Shown: piece after piece, positions 1 to 8,576 of the stretch | How the letters are laid out: the number at the start of each line of letters is the position of its first letter | How positions within the stretch are numbered: position 1 is the first letter of the stretch | Assembly: GCA_038748365.1 (NCBI GenBank) | Contig: JBCDIZ010000002.1 | Span: forward strand, 62,001-126,000 | DNA from: Alterisphingorhabdus sp038748365 | GTDB lineage: Bacteria; Pseudomonadota; Alphaproteobacteria; Sphingomonadales; Sphingomonadaceae | DNA length: 64,000 nucleotides | Direction: 5' to 3' | Made by a program: the position numbers and the translations under genes | Notes under the pieces: model-generated | Databases searched by the model: none | The model's input: the letters and a program-made list of their open reading frames with translations, nothing else | Told to the model about the DNA's origin: nothing

Positions 1-292
1 ACAGGTCCTCCGCCTTGGGGATTGGCATTTTCGGGTATTGGCTGAAGAAAAAAGTGGTCGCCGCAATGGTAAGACCGACGGCCATCACACCCAAAATGCC
101 AATGCCGTCAATAATCGCGCCGATAATGCCCGCACCGACAATCACCACGCCTGCAGCAATCGCAATGCGGCCCGCCTTGCCCCACCAATGCTTGCGCTTC
201 AGTGCCTTGGATTTGGTGCCGATGGAGCGGGCATAGCGCACATTATTGAGCGCATTGCGAGCATCAGCCATGATTTCGTCTGACGTAGCCAT
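1..292 (-). CDS. XpaC-like membrane protein (3' end outside window)
   Basis: Only the first 97 codons are in the window; the gene runs off the left edge. It starts with ATG at 292, 7 bases after the stop of the TelA-family gene on the same strand. The visible part has a basic stretch (around KSKALKRKHWW) and then two adjacent hydrophobic segments at about residues 42-60 and 64-85. No catalytic motif is visible. XpaC and TelA/YaaN proteins are commonly encoded together, so the placement supports an XpaC-type (5-bromo-4-chloroindolyl phosphate hydrolysis family) protein. The call rests mainly on context and membrane topology; it could be another small inner-membrane partner of TelA. Confidence 0.5.
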   Translation of the reverse strand, partial: MATSDEIMADARNALNNVRYARSIGTKSKALKRKHWWGKAGRIAIAAGVVIVGAGIIGAIIDGIGILGVMAVGLTIAATTFFFSQYPKMPIPKAEDL

Positions 293-299
293 CAGCGGA

Positions 300-1511
300 T
301 CAATTCTCCAGCGAGGTCAGGATCGACTCAACTTCCGGCGCCGCCGCGGCCTGTGCCTGACCCTCGGCGCGGGCGATATAGCCTTTCGACTTCTCGACCT
401 CATCGGACAGGGTGTTGACCGTTTCCTTCATCGTCTCCAGCGATTTGAGCTTGAAGTCATCAATATGGTCCATCGTGTCATAGATATTCTGGAAGGCGCG
501 TTGCAGCGTTTCCAACGGGATAGTCGATGACGCCGCCTGTTCGTGGATCTGCGCCGTCTGGTTTTTCAGCATATCGCCGGTGCTGTCGATCAAGCCCGCC
601 GTGGTGGTGTTGAGCGCGGTAATCTGGTCGAGCACCAGCTTCTGACCGACCAGCGCCTGCGCCACAGTAACCGCGGTGCGCAGCGCCGACACGGTGGTGG
701 TGCTGGCGCGATCAACGCCTTTCACCAATTCGACATTGTTCTTCTTGACCAGATCAAGCGCGAGATAGCCCTGCACCGTGACCGCCATCTGGGTCAGCAA
801 ATCCTGTGTCCGCTGACGCACATAGAACAGTGCGGTTTCGCGGATCGCTTTGGCCTTGGCGGGATCGGTGGCGTCGAGATCATTGGCGGCATCCTCCAGC
901 CGCGCATCCATGGTTTTGGAGATATGGATCATCTGCTCCAACCGGCCCATAGCGGCCCAGAGATTCTGCCGCTCAACATCGATCGCGGCATTGTCCATCA
1001 ACAGCTCATCCTTGCCGCTGGCCAGGCTGGCGAGGATCGATTGGATATGGCTCTGGCTCGACTTATAACCGTCAAAATAATTGCGCAGCTTGTTGCCAAA
1101 GGGGATGATGCCGAAAATCTTGCGCGGCGCAAGCAGATTGCCCTTTTTGCCGGGGTCCAGGTCTTCCACGGTGCGGCGCAATTCCGCCAGATCAGCGCCA
1201 ACGCCGTCATTCTCATCCATGGCGCGTACCGGACGATCAAGAAAGCGGTTCGACTGACCCGCCGCTTCGGCGATTTCCTTGCGGCCCATATTGGTGAGTT
1301 GATCAACGCGCTTGCCAAATTCAGGCGAATTGGCGTCCTGCGCTACCAGGTCGGTGATAAAGCCATCGACCTTCTCTTCCAGCTTGGATTTCTGCTCATC
1401 GCTCACCGGAACCAGCCCGGCCGCCTTTTCCGGCGCGACAACAGGAACGGGATCGGGCGCCTGCAGGTCGAGGCTGATCTCGTCGGTTGCCGTGGTTGTG
1501 TTCGTGGCCAT
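300..1511 (-). CDS. TelA family toxic anion resistance protein
   Basis: A 403-residue, largely helical soluble protein of the TelA/YaaN family, linked to tolerance of tellurite and other toxic anions or envelope stress; the biochemical role is unknown. Family-like stretches include FGIIPFGNKLRNYFDGYKSS near residue 140, the ALFYVRQRTQDLLTQM helix, and a C-terminal half of long alpha-helices containing TMDHIDDFKLKSLETM. I start it at ATG 1511, preceded by a GGAAG ribosome site, rather than at a start 23 codons upstream. The XpaC-like gene follows 7 bases downstream, so the two are probably one transcript. Length fits the family. No catalytic residues are known, so function is by family only. 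Confidence 0.88.
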   Translation of the reverse strand: MATNTTTATDEISLDLQAPDPVPVVAPEKAAGLVPVSDEQKSKLEEKVDGFITDLVAQDANSPEFGKRVDQLTNMGRKEIAEAAGQSNRFLDRPVRAMDENDGVGADLAELRRTVEDLDPGKKGNLLAPRKIFGIIPFGNKLRNYFDGYKSSQSHIQSILASLASGKDELLMDNAAIDVERQNLWAAMGRLEQMIHISKTMDARLEDAANDLDATDPAKAKAIRETALFYVRQRTQDLLTQMAVTVQGYLALDLVKKNNVELVKGVDRASTTTVSALRTAVTVAQALVGQKLVLDQITALNTTTAGLIDSTGDMLKNQTAQIHEQAASSTIPLETLQRAFQNIYDTMDHIDDFKLKSLETMKETVNTLSDEVEKSKGYIARAEGQAQAAAAPEVESILTSLEN

Positions 1512-1872
1512 GTCTTCTTCCGTCCCTCTTTCATACACCCGGTTGCAACGCACAATGCGCGCAAATGAAACACGGTTCAAGCGAAACGCGTTGCAAAATC
1601 TTGCACTGTATTAAGGTAGTGATACAGGGTAGGTTTGGCAAGTGCCTAACAATGATGAAGTGTTGGCAGCTGCCGTTCAGAGAAAATCTAACTTACTGAG
1701 GTGGTGCTAAAACCGCTTTTTCTCGCACAAAGGCGCAAAGGCACGAAGGCATGCAGTAAAAAAGCATCTTCTTTGTGCCTTAGCGCCTTTGTGCCAGTCA
1801 AAGCCTTGTTTCCGCTTGCGCGAGACTAATGGTACGGACCAGGAGAAGCCCATAATTTGAAGGGTTTCGGAG
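1512..1872. other. Intergenic region upstream of telA
   Basis: 361 bases between the telA start and the end of the S9 peptidase gene, both on the minus strand. It should hold the telA promoter, but I cannot point to one convincingly. The only clear structure is the long inverted repeat at 1725-1794. No protein-coding frame of credible quality is seen. Confidence 0.6.
1725..1794. repeat. Long imperfect inverted repeat
   Basis: The left arm, GCACAAAGGCGCAAAGGCAC (1725-1744), is matched by the right arm 1775-1794 with one mismatch over 20 bases. The inner sequence GAAGGCATGC...GCATCTTC continues part of the stem. No run of T follows, so it does not look like a classic terminator. It resembles a dispersed intergenic repeat; other copies would be needed to confirm that. 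Confidence 0.7.
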
Positions 1873-3822
1873 TTAATCGAGTTTCAACACTTTCTTCAGG
1901 AACAGCGTCTCTGCCTCGCGCTGGAAGTCGCGATTGGCTTTTTTGCGGAATCCGTGACCCTCGTCCATAGCCAGCAGATACCACGCCTCGCCGCCATTTC
2001 CTCGGACGGCCGAGAGAATTTGCTCCGCCTCCGACGCTGGCACACGCGGGTCATTGGCACCCTGAATAATGAACAGCGGCTTGGTGATCTTGTCGGCATT
2101 TTTCAGTGGCGAGATACGCTCAAAAAAGGCGGCGATTTCCGGGTCGCGTTCATCGCCATATTCTACCCTGCGCAGATCGCGGCGATAGCCCTTTGTGTTG
2201 GTGAGGAAGGTTTTGAAATCCGAGATGCCGACAATGTCGACGCCGCCAGCGAGACGGTCGGCATAATCGATCATGCTGGCCAGAACCATATAGCCGCCAT
2301 AGGAGCCGCCAAAGACTAGCACGCGGTCCTTATCGAGGTCCGGTTGCTGCTCGATCCAGTCCAACAGAGCGCCAATATCTTCGACCGAACGTTTGCGGTT
2401 CAGACCATTGTCCATCAGCTGATAGCTTTGGCCATAGCCAGTCGAGCCGCGAACATTGGGGACGATAACGGCTGCACCCAGCTCACTCGCCCAATATTGA
2501 TAGGTCGAGGAGAAGCCGGGCCGTGACTGACCTTCCGGACCGCCATGGATGGAGATGATGACCGGATGCGGGCCATCACTCGTGGGACGATAGATAAATG
2601 CGGGGATGTCCATCTTGTCGGCATTGGGGAAGGTAAAGTTCACCGGCTCGACAAAGGTTTCAGGATTGAGGCCGCCCACTTCGGCTGCTGTCCAGCGGGT
2701 CAGTGATTTGGTTGCAAGGTCAAAGGACCAGGCATCGGCGGGGCTGGTCGCGCCATTAAAGGTAAAGCCAATCTGGCTGCCATCGGGATTAAACACCAGG
2801 CCGCCCGCAATGCCTGCTGGCAGGTCGGGGCCGTTGCTGATCGTACCGCTGGCCAGATCAAGCAGCTTGATCGTGCCCAATCCATTCTCATTAATTGTGA
2901 AGGCGACAGTCTTCTCGTCGGGCGATACGGCCCAGCTCGATACATCCCAGTTTATGTTATCGGTATAGGATGTGATCGCGCCAGTCTCACCATCGATCCG
3001 GATGATATTGTTAAATTCGCCATTGCGTGGCGCGACTGTCAGGACATCGCCATTGGCAAGAAGTTCAGCGCCTGAATAGCTGGTATCCTCATCGGCGTTG
3101 ATTTCATCAAAACCGCCATCGGCAAGATCAAGGACGAATAACCGGCTCTTTGTGCTGGATACATATTGTTGAACCGCGATATTCTCGCCATCGGCGGACC
3201 AGTCGACAGGGATCATCGCACCGCTGCCTTCATGGACAACCTTCAACGATGCCGGATCGCTCGGGCTCGCCATGAGAATGTCCCAATCGGGTTCACCATC
3301 AGTGGCGCGATACCAGGCGGCGCGGCTGCCATCATCAGACCAGATGATGCCGCCATTGCGGCTGCCGGGTTCAGTGAATTGGGAAATCTTGCCGCTGGCA
3401 ATATCGAACAGATACCCCTGATAGAATTCATCGCCGCCAGTATCCTTGCCAAAGACGAACACGCCACCGGCCGGACTGACACTGGCGCCACCAATCGGCT
3501 CATCATAAAAGGTCAGTTGCCTGCGCGCACCCAATGGTGCCGCGACATGGTGGATCTGGCTGACTTCGCCAAAACGGGTGGAGATTAATATGCCGTCTTC
3601 GGTCCAGTCCTGAAAGCCATGGCCGCGGACATTCTGATATTGGCGCAGCCGCTCGGACACTTCTTGGGGGATATCCGGTATGCCTTCCATCACCAAATTG
3701 CCACGCGTAACCCGCTCGCTGCTGCTGGTTTCTTCTGTTTCGGCCTGTTGCGCATAGGCGGTGGCACCAACGGCGGCGCTGGCCAGAACGGCAAGGCTAA
3801 CGGCAGAGTTAAGAATACGCAT
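1873..3822 (-). CDS. Secreted S9 (prolyl oligopeptidase) family peptidase
   Basis: A 649-residue serine peptidase of the acylaminoacyl peptidase/dipeptidyl peptidase type. An N-terminal signal peptide ends near AVGATAYAQQ, so it acts in the periplasm or outside. Residues from about 60 to 390 form WD-like repeats of a beta-propeller. The alpha/beta-hydrolase domain follows, with HGGPEGQ (oxyanion region), the nucleophile serine in FGGSYGGYM, the aspartate in GANDPRVP and the histidine in DEGHGF. A GGAAGGA ribosome site precedes ATG 3822. It likely trims peptides taken up as nutrients. It stands alone, with the acyl-AMP ligase gene upstream on the same strand separated by about 116 bases. Confidence 0.93.
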   Translation of the reverse strand: MRILNSAVSLAVLASAAVGATAYAQQAETEETSSSERVTRGNLVMEGIPDIPQEVSERLRQYQNVRGHGFQDWTEDGILISTRFGEVSQIHHVAAPLGARRQLTFYDEPIGGASVSPAGGVFVFGKDTGGDEFYQGYLFDIASGKISQFTEPGSRNGGIIWSDDGSRAAWYRATDGEPDWDILMASPSDPASLKVVHEGSGAMIPVDWSADGENIAVQQYVSSTKSRLFVLDLADGGFDEINADEDTSYSGAELLANGDVLTVAPRNGEFNNIIRIDGETGAITSYTDNINWDVSSWAVSPDEKTVAFTINENGLGTIKLLDLASGTISNGPDLPAGIAGGLVFNPDGSQIGFTFNGATSPADAWSFDLATKSLTRWTAAEVGGLNPETFVEPVNFTFPNADKMDIPAFIYRPTSDGPHPVIISIHGGPEGQSRPGFSSTYQYWASELGAAVIVPNVRGSTGYGQSYQLMDNGLNRKRSVEDIGALLDWIEQQPDLDKDRVLVFGGSYGGYMVLASMIDYADRLAGGVDIVGISDFKTFLTNTKGYRRDLRRVEYGDERDPEIAAFFERISPLKNADKITKPLFIIQGANDPRVPASEAEQILSAVRGNGGEAWYLLAMDEGHGFRKKANRDFQREAETLFLKKVLKLD

Positions 3823-3938
3823 TACAACATCCTTCCAAGCAACATTTTACTGTCTTGGAAGCTAGCCATTACGCGGCATATTGCCAATTGGAAAAAGCAA
3901 TACAAACCGCGATGGTCAGCGATGAACGTTAAGTTAGA

Positions 3939-5681
3939 TCACGCCGCGATCTGATAAGGCTGAATCTCGCCATTCAGATAAAGATTACGTGCCTTTGCTC
4001 GGCTGAGCTTGCCCGATGAGGTGCGCGGCAGGGTGCGTGGTGGCACCAGTTCGACAACGCAATTCATGCCGGTGATCGAGCGGACTTTCTCACGGATTTC
4101 CTCGCGCAGGCGAGCGCGTTCTGTATCATCCGAGGTGCGGCACTGGACCAGCACCGCCGGGGTTTCCTCGCCGCCAGGTGTAGTGACGGCGAAAGCGGCG
4201 ATATCGCCAGCCTTAAAGCCGGGAAGCTGTTCCACTGCCCATTCAATATCCTGCGGCCAGTGGTTCTTGCCGTTGATGATGATCATGTCCTTGGCGCGGC
4301 CGACGACATAGAGATAGCCATTCGACATATAGCCCATATCGCCGGTATCGAGCCAGCCATCAACGAGGCAGGCGGCGGTCGCTTCCGGGTCGCGGAAATA
4401 GCTATGCATAATACTGGGGCCGGAGCACCAGATTTTGCCAATGGCTTTTTCGGGCAGGACAGCGCCGTCCTCTTCGCGGATTTCGACAGTCATGTCCTTG
4501 GCTGGTTTGCCGCAATTGACGATGGAGCGATAACGCACCGGATTGTCGTCATTATCGGCAGGTGCGCCGGAGAGGCGGGTTTCTTCGACCAGCTCGACGA
4601 TAATGCCTTCACCCGGCGGCATGAGCGTCACCGCCAGCGTCGCTTCGGCCAAGCCATAGCTAGGCAGGAAGGCTTTGGCATCAAACCCGGCAGGAGCAAA
4701 GGCATCAACAAAATGCTGCATCACATCAGGGCGGATCATATCTGCGCCATTACCCGCTAGCCGCCAGCGCGACAGGTCAAAGCGCTCAGCAACTTTGGAC
4801 TGGCTGCCAATGCGGCGGGCGCAGATGTCGTAGCCAAATGTCGGCGAATAACTGATCGTAGTACCTTCATTGCGACTGACCATATCGAGCCATGCCAGCG
4901 GGCGGCGGGCGAAATGCTCGGTCTTGAGATAATCGGTCGAAACTTGATTGGCGATTGGTGACAGGAAGCAGCCAACCAGCCCCATATCATGATACCAGGG
5001 CAGCCAGGAAACACAGCGGTCGCTGTCGATCAGTTCCATGCCGTTGGAATGGGCCGAGAGATTGTTGAGCAGCGCGTGATGTGTCACCGCCACGCCATGC
5101 GGGAAGCGGGTCGAGCCGCTGGAATATTGCAGATAGCAGATGTCGTTGGGGTTAGCCTTGGGCAGCTCCGCCTCGGGCGCTTCGCGGGTGGCGAAATCTT
5201 CCCAGCTTATGCCGGTGACATCGCATTGCTTTGCCGCTTCGCCGGCCATTTCGTCCAGTTCTGCCGGGAAGAACAGCATTTTCGGGTCACAACTTTTGAG
5301 CTGCACCGCCAATTGGTCGACATAGGATTCCTTGCCTCCAAAGCTGGTCGGCAGCGGCAATGGCACTGGCCAGCCGCCAGCATAGACCACACCGAAGAAA
5401 AGGGCGGCAAATTCCGCACCGGTTTCGGCGATCAGAGCGATACGATCCTCGGGTTTGATACCCGCAGCTATCAGCCGGTGCGCCATGGTTAGGGCATCAT
5501 CACGCAGCTCGGAGAAAGGATAGGGCCGCTCCAAAGTACCTCGCATATCGTGAAAATTCAGGCCGCGCTTGCCTTTTGCGGCATAATCCAGCGCGTCACC
5601 TAGCGTATCAAATTCCGCAAAGATGCGCGGAAGATCATCCTCGGTAGCGGTTGACTGCAATGTTTCCATAGCATCTGACAT
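3939..5681 (-). CDS. Fatty acyl-AMP ligase (FAAL)
   Basis: A 580-residue adenylate-forming enzyme that activates a fatty acid with ATP, normally to load an acyl carrier protein rather than coenzyme A. The ATP-binding core LQYSSGSTRFPHGV (A3 motif), SYGLAEATLAV and the GYLYVVGRAKDMIIINGKNH hinge are visible. Wording such as LPTSFGGKESY and QLKSCDPKMLFF is typical of the FAAL branch and not of fatty acyl-CoA ligases. The C-terminal KLSRAKAR holds the expected lysine. No acyl carrier protein, polyketide synthase or peptide synthetase lies in the window, so its partner is encoded elsewhere. The upstream ribosome site of ATG 5681 is weak; a second in-frame ATG follows at codon 5. Confidence 0.9.
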   Translation of the reverse strand: MSDAMETLQSTATEDDLPRIFAEFDTLGDALDYAAKGKRGLNFHDMRGTLERPYPFSELRDDALTMAHRLIAAGIKPEDRIALIAETGAEFAALFFGVVYAGGWPVPLPLPTSFGGKESYVDQLAVQLKSCDPKMLFFPAELDEMAGEAAKQCDVTGISWEDFATREAPEAELPKANPNDICYLQYSSGSTRFPHGVAVTHHALLNNLSAHSNGMELIDSDRCVSWLPWYHDMGLVGCFLSPIANQVSTDYLKTEHFARRPLAWLDMVSRNEGTTISYSPTFGYDICARRIGSQSKVAERFDLSRWRLAGNGADMIRPDVMQHFVDAFAPAGFDAKAFLPSYGLAEATLAVTLMPPGEGIIVELVEETRLSGAPADNDDNPVRYRSIVNCGKPAKDMTVEIREEDGAVLPEKAIGKIWCSGPSIMHSYFRDPEATAACLVDGWLDTGDMGYMSNGYLYVVGRAKDMIIINGKNHWPQDIEWAVEQLPGFKAGDIAAFAVTTPGGEETPAVLVQCRTSDDTERARLREEIREKVRSITGMNCVVELVPPRTLPRTSSGKLSRAKARNLYLNGEIQPYQIAA

Positions 5682-6063
5682 AGAGTTTAGCTCACATCAT
5701 TTCTTTGTTTGCATAGCCGTATATATCAACGGGCTCATGCGAAAAAATCATTTGTTTGCAATATTCTGTGTACATTTGCGTCTGATAATAGTCATGGCAG
5801 ATAGCCTCAACATCGCGTCCCCATTCCCTCTTTCAGATCGATTCCGATCTTGTCGTCCGAATAGCTATACACAAAAATGTCGCATTTGAAATGCGCTGTA
5901 AACAGCAACAGCCGACAGAAATTGGACGCGACTGTGGCATAATGATGGCGAGGCCTGCATTCGGCGTGTTACAGGCGCATTCTGCCGGACAAATGACGTA
6001 TGTGGATAGATATGTGGATAACCCTGTCGATTAATGCTGGGAAAATAGTGCATAACCGTCGCT
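5682..6063. other. AT-richer divergent intergenic region with DnaA-box-like sites
   Basis: 382 bases between the divergent acyl-AMP ligase and RecX-like genes, so it should carry two promoters. No credible coding frame is seen. It is AT-richer than its surroundings and contains several DnaA-box-like words: CTATACACA (5865-5873), TGTGGATAG (6001-6009) and TGTGGATAA (6013-6021). Confidence 0.5.
6001..6021 (-). promoter_or_regulatory. Two DnaA-box-like repeats
   Basis: TGTGGATAG and TGTGGATAA lie 12 bases apart in direct orientation. The second is the exact complement of the consensus DnaA box TTATCCACA. They sit 43-63 bases before the RecX-like start codon. They may be DnaA sites controlling that gene, or chance. 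Confidence 0.4.
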
Positions 6064-6705
6064 ATGGCTGAATATCCGCAAGATTCATCTGACAGCCAAC
6101 GTGCAAAGAGGCGTCAGCCGCGCCCGCTCAATGCGACGAAATTGCGTGATATGGCGCTGCGTTATGTCGCGCGCTATGCCACCAGCAGCCATAAATTGCG
6201 GCAATATCTGCTGCGCAAGGTGAAGGAGCGCGGCTGGGCTGATGATACGCCCGCCGATATTGACGCTCTGGTTGATTATTGTGTGGCGCAGCACTTTGTC
6301 GATGATGCGCTTTATGCCGAGACCAAGGCCGCCAGCCTGTCGCGGCGCGGCTATGGCCAACGGCGGATTGACGATAGTTTGCGGGCATCTGGCATCGATG
6401 AGGAGGATGCGCAGGGCGCTCGTGATCATGCTGAAGCGATGCGCTGGAGATCGGCATTGTTGCTGGCGAAGCGACGGCGGATCGGCCCTTTTGCGGCGCA
6501 AGCGGATGCAGCCGAACGCGAGACCGAGGCGGATGTGCAGGAGCGCCAGAAATTGCGACAGAAGCAGATACAGATGATGGTGCGTGCAGGGCACAACTTT
6601 TCGGTCGCGGCTATGCTGGTTGATGCCCGCAATCTGGAAAGATTGCGGGAGATTGGCGATGAACAGTTGGATATCGCGCTGGACGGTTTGATCGCGTCGG
6701 AATAA
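6064..6705 (+). CDS. recX: RecX family regulatory protein
   Basis: A 213-residue basic, helical protein that matches the RecX three-helix-repeat pattern, which in well-studied bacteria binds RecA filaments and limits recombination. Diagnostic stretches are ALRYVARYATSSHKLRQYL, then VDYCVAQHFVDDALYAET, then SRRGYGQRRIDDSLRASGID. An N-terminal extension (QRAKRRQPRPLN) and a long charged C-terminal region make it longer than a minimal RecX. recA is not in the window, so this copy is separated from its usual partner. ATG 6064 has no strong ribosome site; DnaA-box-like repeats lie just upstream. Confidence 0.82.
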   Translation: MAEYPQDSSDSQRAKRRQPRPLNATKLRDMALRYVARYATSSHKLRQYLLRKVKERGWADDTPADIDALVDYCVAQHFVDDALYAETKAASLSRRGYGQRRIDDSLRASGIDEEDAQGARDHAEAMRWRSALLLAKRRRIGPFAAQADAAERETEADVQERQKLRQKQIQMMVRAGHNFSVAAMLVDARNLERLREIGDEQLDIALDGLIASE

Positions 6706-6741
6706 TCTTGTCTATGCGTAAGTACAAAAGCTATAACAACT

Positions 6742-6827
6742 ACCGTTAGGGCTGAGCTTGTCGAAGCCCGCTTCTCAGCATGGCACAAAGTCGAGAGACG
6801 CCCTTCGACAAGCTCAGGGCTAACCGT
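6742..6827. repeat. Palindromic repeat, family A copy 1
   Basis: The left arm GGGCTGAGCTTGTCGAAG and right arm CTTCGACAAGCTCAGGGC are complementary and separated by roughly 35 bases, with ACCGTT-like ends. The same unit recurs at 26208-26288 and 38001-38079. Here it lies in an ordinary gap between recX and the DUF192 gene. Confidence 0.85.
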
Positions 6828-6851
6828 GAAGGTTTGTATGAAGGATATATT

Positions 6852-7391
6852 ATGAACCGAGTTTCCACACTTATGCTAGGCGCATTTATCGCGCTTTCTG
6901 CCTGTGCTGCACCGACTGATGCGCGGCAGAGTGATGCTGGGGCAGCCAGCGCAGGTGAGGCTGCTAGTCCAACCAAAGCCCCTTCAGGCCTGGATCTGGT
7001 GCCACTAACCATCACCAGCAATGGCAAGACGCATGAATTTACCGTCGAAGTCGCCCGCACATCGCGTGAACAGGCGCGCGGCCTGATGTTCCGCACCGAG
7101 CTTGCTCCTGATGCGGGTATGATCTTCCCGTTTGACCGGGTGCGCCCGGCAAGCTTCTGGATGAAGGACACGCCGACGTCGCTCGATATTATCTTTGTCC
7201 GCGCCGATGGCACGATTGAGAGCATTGCCGCTAATACGACGCCCTATTCGCTTGAAAGCGTGCAATCAGGCGAAGCGGTCGGTGGGGTGCTTGAACTTGT
7301 AGCCGGACGGTCGGCGGAACTGGGTATAGGCCCCGGAGACATGGTGACCTGGACCGAGTCCTGGGACCCGGCAAAGCGGCGCGGGCAATAA
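6852..7391 (+). CDS. DUF192 family lipoprotein
   Basis: A 179-residue exported protein. The signal peptide ends in a lipobox (ALSAC), so it is probably a lipoprotein. The DUF192 core is recognisable: VEVARTSREQARGLMFR, then GMIFPFDRVRPASFWMKDT, then LDIIFVRADGTI and a C-terminal GGVLELVAG. The biochemical function of DUF192 is unknown. I start it at ATG 6852, just after AAGGA at 6841; an upstream in-frame start at 6780 would translate the palindromic repeat and is unlikely. The NDUFA12 gene begins 52 bases later. Confidence 0.88.
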   Translation: MNRVSTLMLGAFIALSACAAPTDARQSDAGAASAGEAASPTKAPSGLDLVPLTITSNGKTHEFTVEVARTSREQARGLMFRTELAPDAGMIFPFDRVRPASFWMKDTPTSLDIIFVRADGTIESIAANTTPYSLESVQSGEAVGGVLELVAGRSAELGIGPGDMVTWTESWDPAKRRGQ

Positions 7392-7443
7392 CCCGTCGCT
7401 TTTCTATTGCCTCTGATGGTCAGGAGCGGGTAAGCGGTCGCGC

Positions 7444-7842
7444 ATGGGACTATTGAGCAAAATATTCACATGGTGGGATGGTGCCACAATCGGCACCAGC
7501 CTGCATACTATGCGCAAGGGCGAACGTGTCGGTGAGGACACGTTCGGCAATGTCTATTATCGCAGCAAGAAAGTGAAGGATGGCGAGCGAGAGCGGCGCT
7601 GGGTTATTTATAATGGCGCCAATGATGCCAGCCGGGTTCCGGCCGAATGGCATGGCTGGCTGCACCAGAGCTATGATGAGGTGCCTGAAAGCCATTTGCC
7701 GCCGCCGCGCATATGGGAACGCGACTATGAACCCAATCGCACAGGCACGGTAGAGGCCTATCGTCCCGGCGGTGCACTGGAGCGTGGCGCAAAACGGGCA
7801 TCGGCGACCGGAGATTATGAAGCATGGTCACCGGGCGATTGA
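7444..7842 (+). CDS. NDUFA12-family NADH:ubiquinone oxidoreductase accessory subunit
   Basis: A 132-residue homologue of mitochondrial complex I subunit NDUFA12 (B17.2), an accessory subunit found in mitochondria and alphaproteobacteria, placed on the peripheral arm near its junction with the membrane. Family marks are GEDTFGNVYYRSKK near residue 32, RRWVIYNG, and the VPAEWHGWLHQSYDEVP block. The C-terminal part (YRPGGALERG...YEAWSPG) is also usual. The main complex I genes are not in the window. It overlaps the DUF2155 gene by 19 bases, an arrangement I associate with alphaproteobacteria and which supports co-expression. Confidence 0.93.
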   Translation: MGLLSKIFTWWDGATIGTSLHTMRKGERVGEDTFGNVYYRSKKVKDGERERRWVIYNGANDASRVPAEWHGWLHQSYDEVPESHLPPPRIWERDYEPNRTGTVEAYRPGGALERGAKRASATGDYEAWSPGD

Positions 7843-8576
7843 TTCGCGCGCCGCGCCATGGACTGTGCATTGCTAGCCTCAGCTTTCTGGTCCTGAGTGG
7901 CTGTGGAGAGCAGGCAGGCGACAGCCCCGATAATCCCGAAGACGTGACACCTTCAGCTGAGACAGGCAGTGCGGCTGCGGAAGCCGCTGAAGATGTAACC
8001 CCGGATATCGAGCGACCGGACAGCTATGGCACGCCCATGGCGGAGCGTGTCGCCACGATCGGATTTCTCAACAAGCGCAACAACCAGACACGCGAGCTGG
8101 AGATGAAGCCGGGCGAATCACGGCGCATTGGTACTGTCATCGTGAAGATGGAAGCCTGTGAGCGCACCGCACCGTGGGAATCACCTGCTGAAACCGGTGC
8201 CTTTATTCAGGTAACAGTGCAGGAACGCAAAAAGCGTGATGAGGACCCGAAATGGCGCCGCGTTTTTTCTGGCTGGCTGTTCAAAAATTCACCTTCGGTC
8301 AGCGTGGTGGAACATCCGGTCTATGATGTCTGGGTCAAGGACTGCGCGATGAGCTTCCCCGGTGAGGAAGAGCCCATTGCAGGATCAAGCACATCGGAAT
8401 CATCTGAATCAGCACCGGCCCGGCGTCCATCCGCTCCGGCAACGGAAATCAGTTCGGAAAATGCGTCCGGCAATGATGGTTCGGCTCCTGCACCGGCTAC
8501 GCCTGCACCCGCAACGCCCCCGGCACCGACAGAAACAGCACCAGCCGAAGATCCACCGCCACCGGCTGTGCCATAA
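7824..8576 (+). CDS. DUF2155 domain lipoprotein
   Basis: A 250-residue exported protein with signal sequence and lipobox (VLSGC). The DUF2155 domain spans about residues 70-175, with ATIGFLNKRNNQTRELEMKP and later RVFSGWLFKNSPSVSVVEHP followed by VYDVWVKDC. The domain is periplasmic and of unknown function. The last 70 residues are low-complexity Pro/Ala/Ser. Start ATG 7824 lies inside the end of the NDUFA12 gene. The low-complexity tail is encoded by DNA that the opposite strand also uses for the end of aat (8321-8576). Confidence 0.88.
   Translation: MVTGRLIRAPRHGLCIASLSFLVLSGCGEQAGDSPDNPEDVTPSAETGSAAAEAAEDVTPDIERPDSYGTPMAERVATIGFLNKRNNQTRELEMKPGESRRIGTVIVKMEACERTAPWESPAETGAFIQVTVQERKKRDEDPKWRRVFSGWLFKNSPSVSVVEHPVYDVWVKDCAMSFPGEEEPIAGSSTSESSESAPARRPSAPATEISSENASGNDGSAPAPATPAPATPPAPTETAPAEDPPPPAVP

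Noticed and set aside
543..1568. 341-codon open frame opposite telA
   Set aside because: No motif, and fully antisense to a complete TelA-family gene.
5682..6063. Calling this gap the chromosome origin
   Set aside because: Too few exact DnaA boxes and no dnaA, hemE or par genes next to it; left as a speculative finding.
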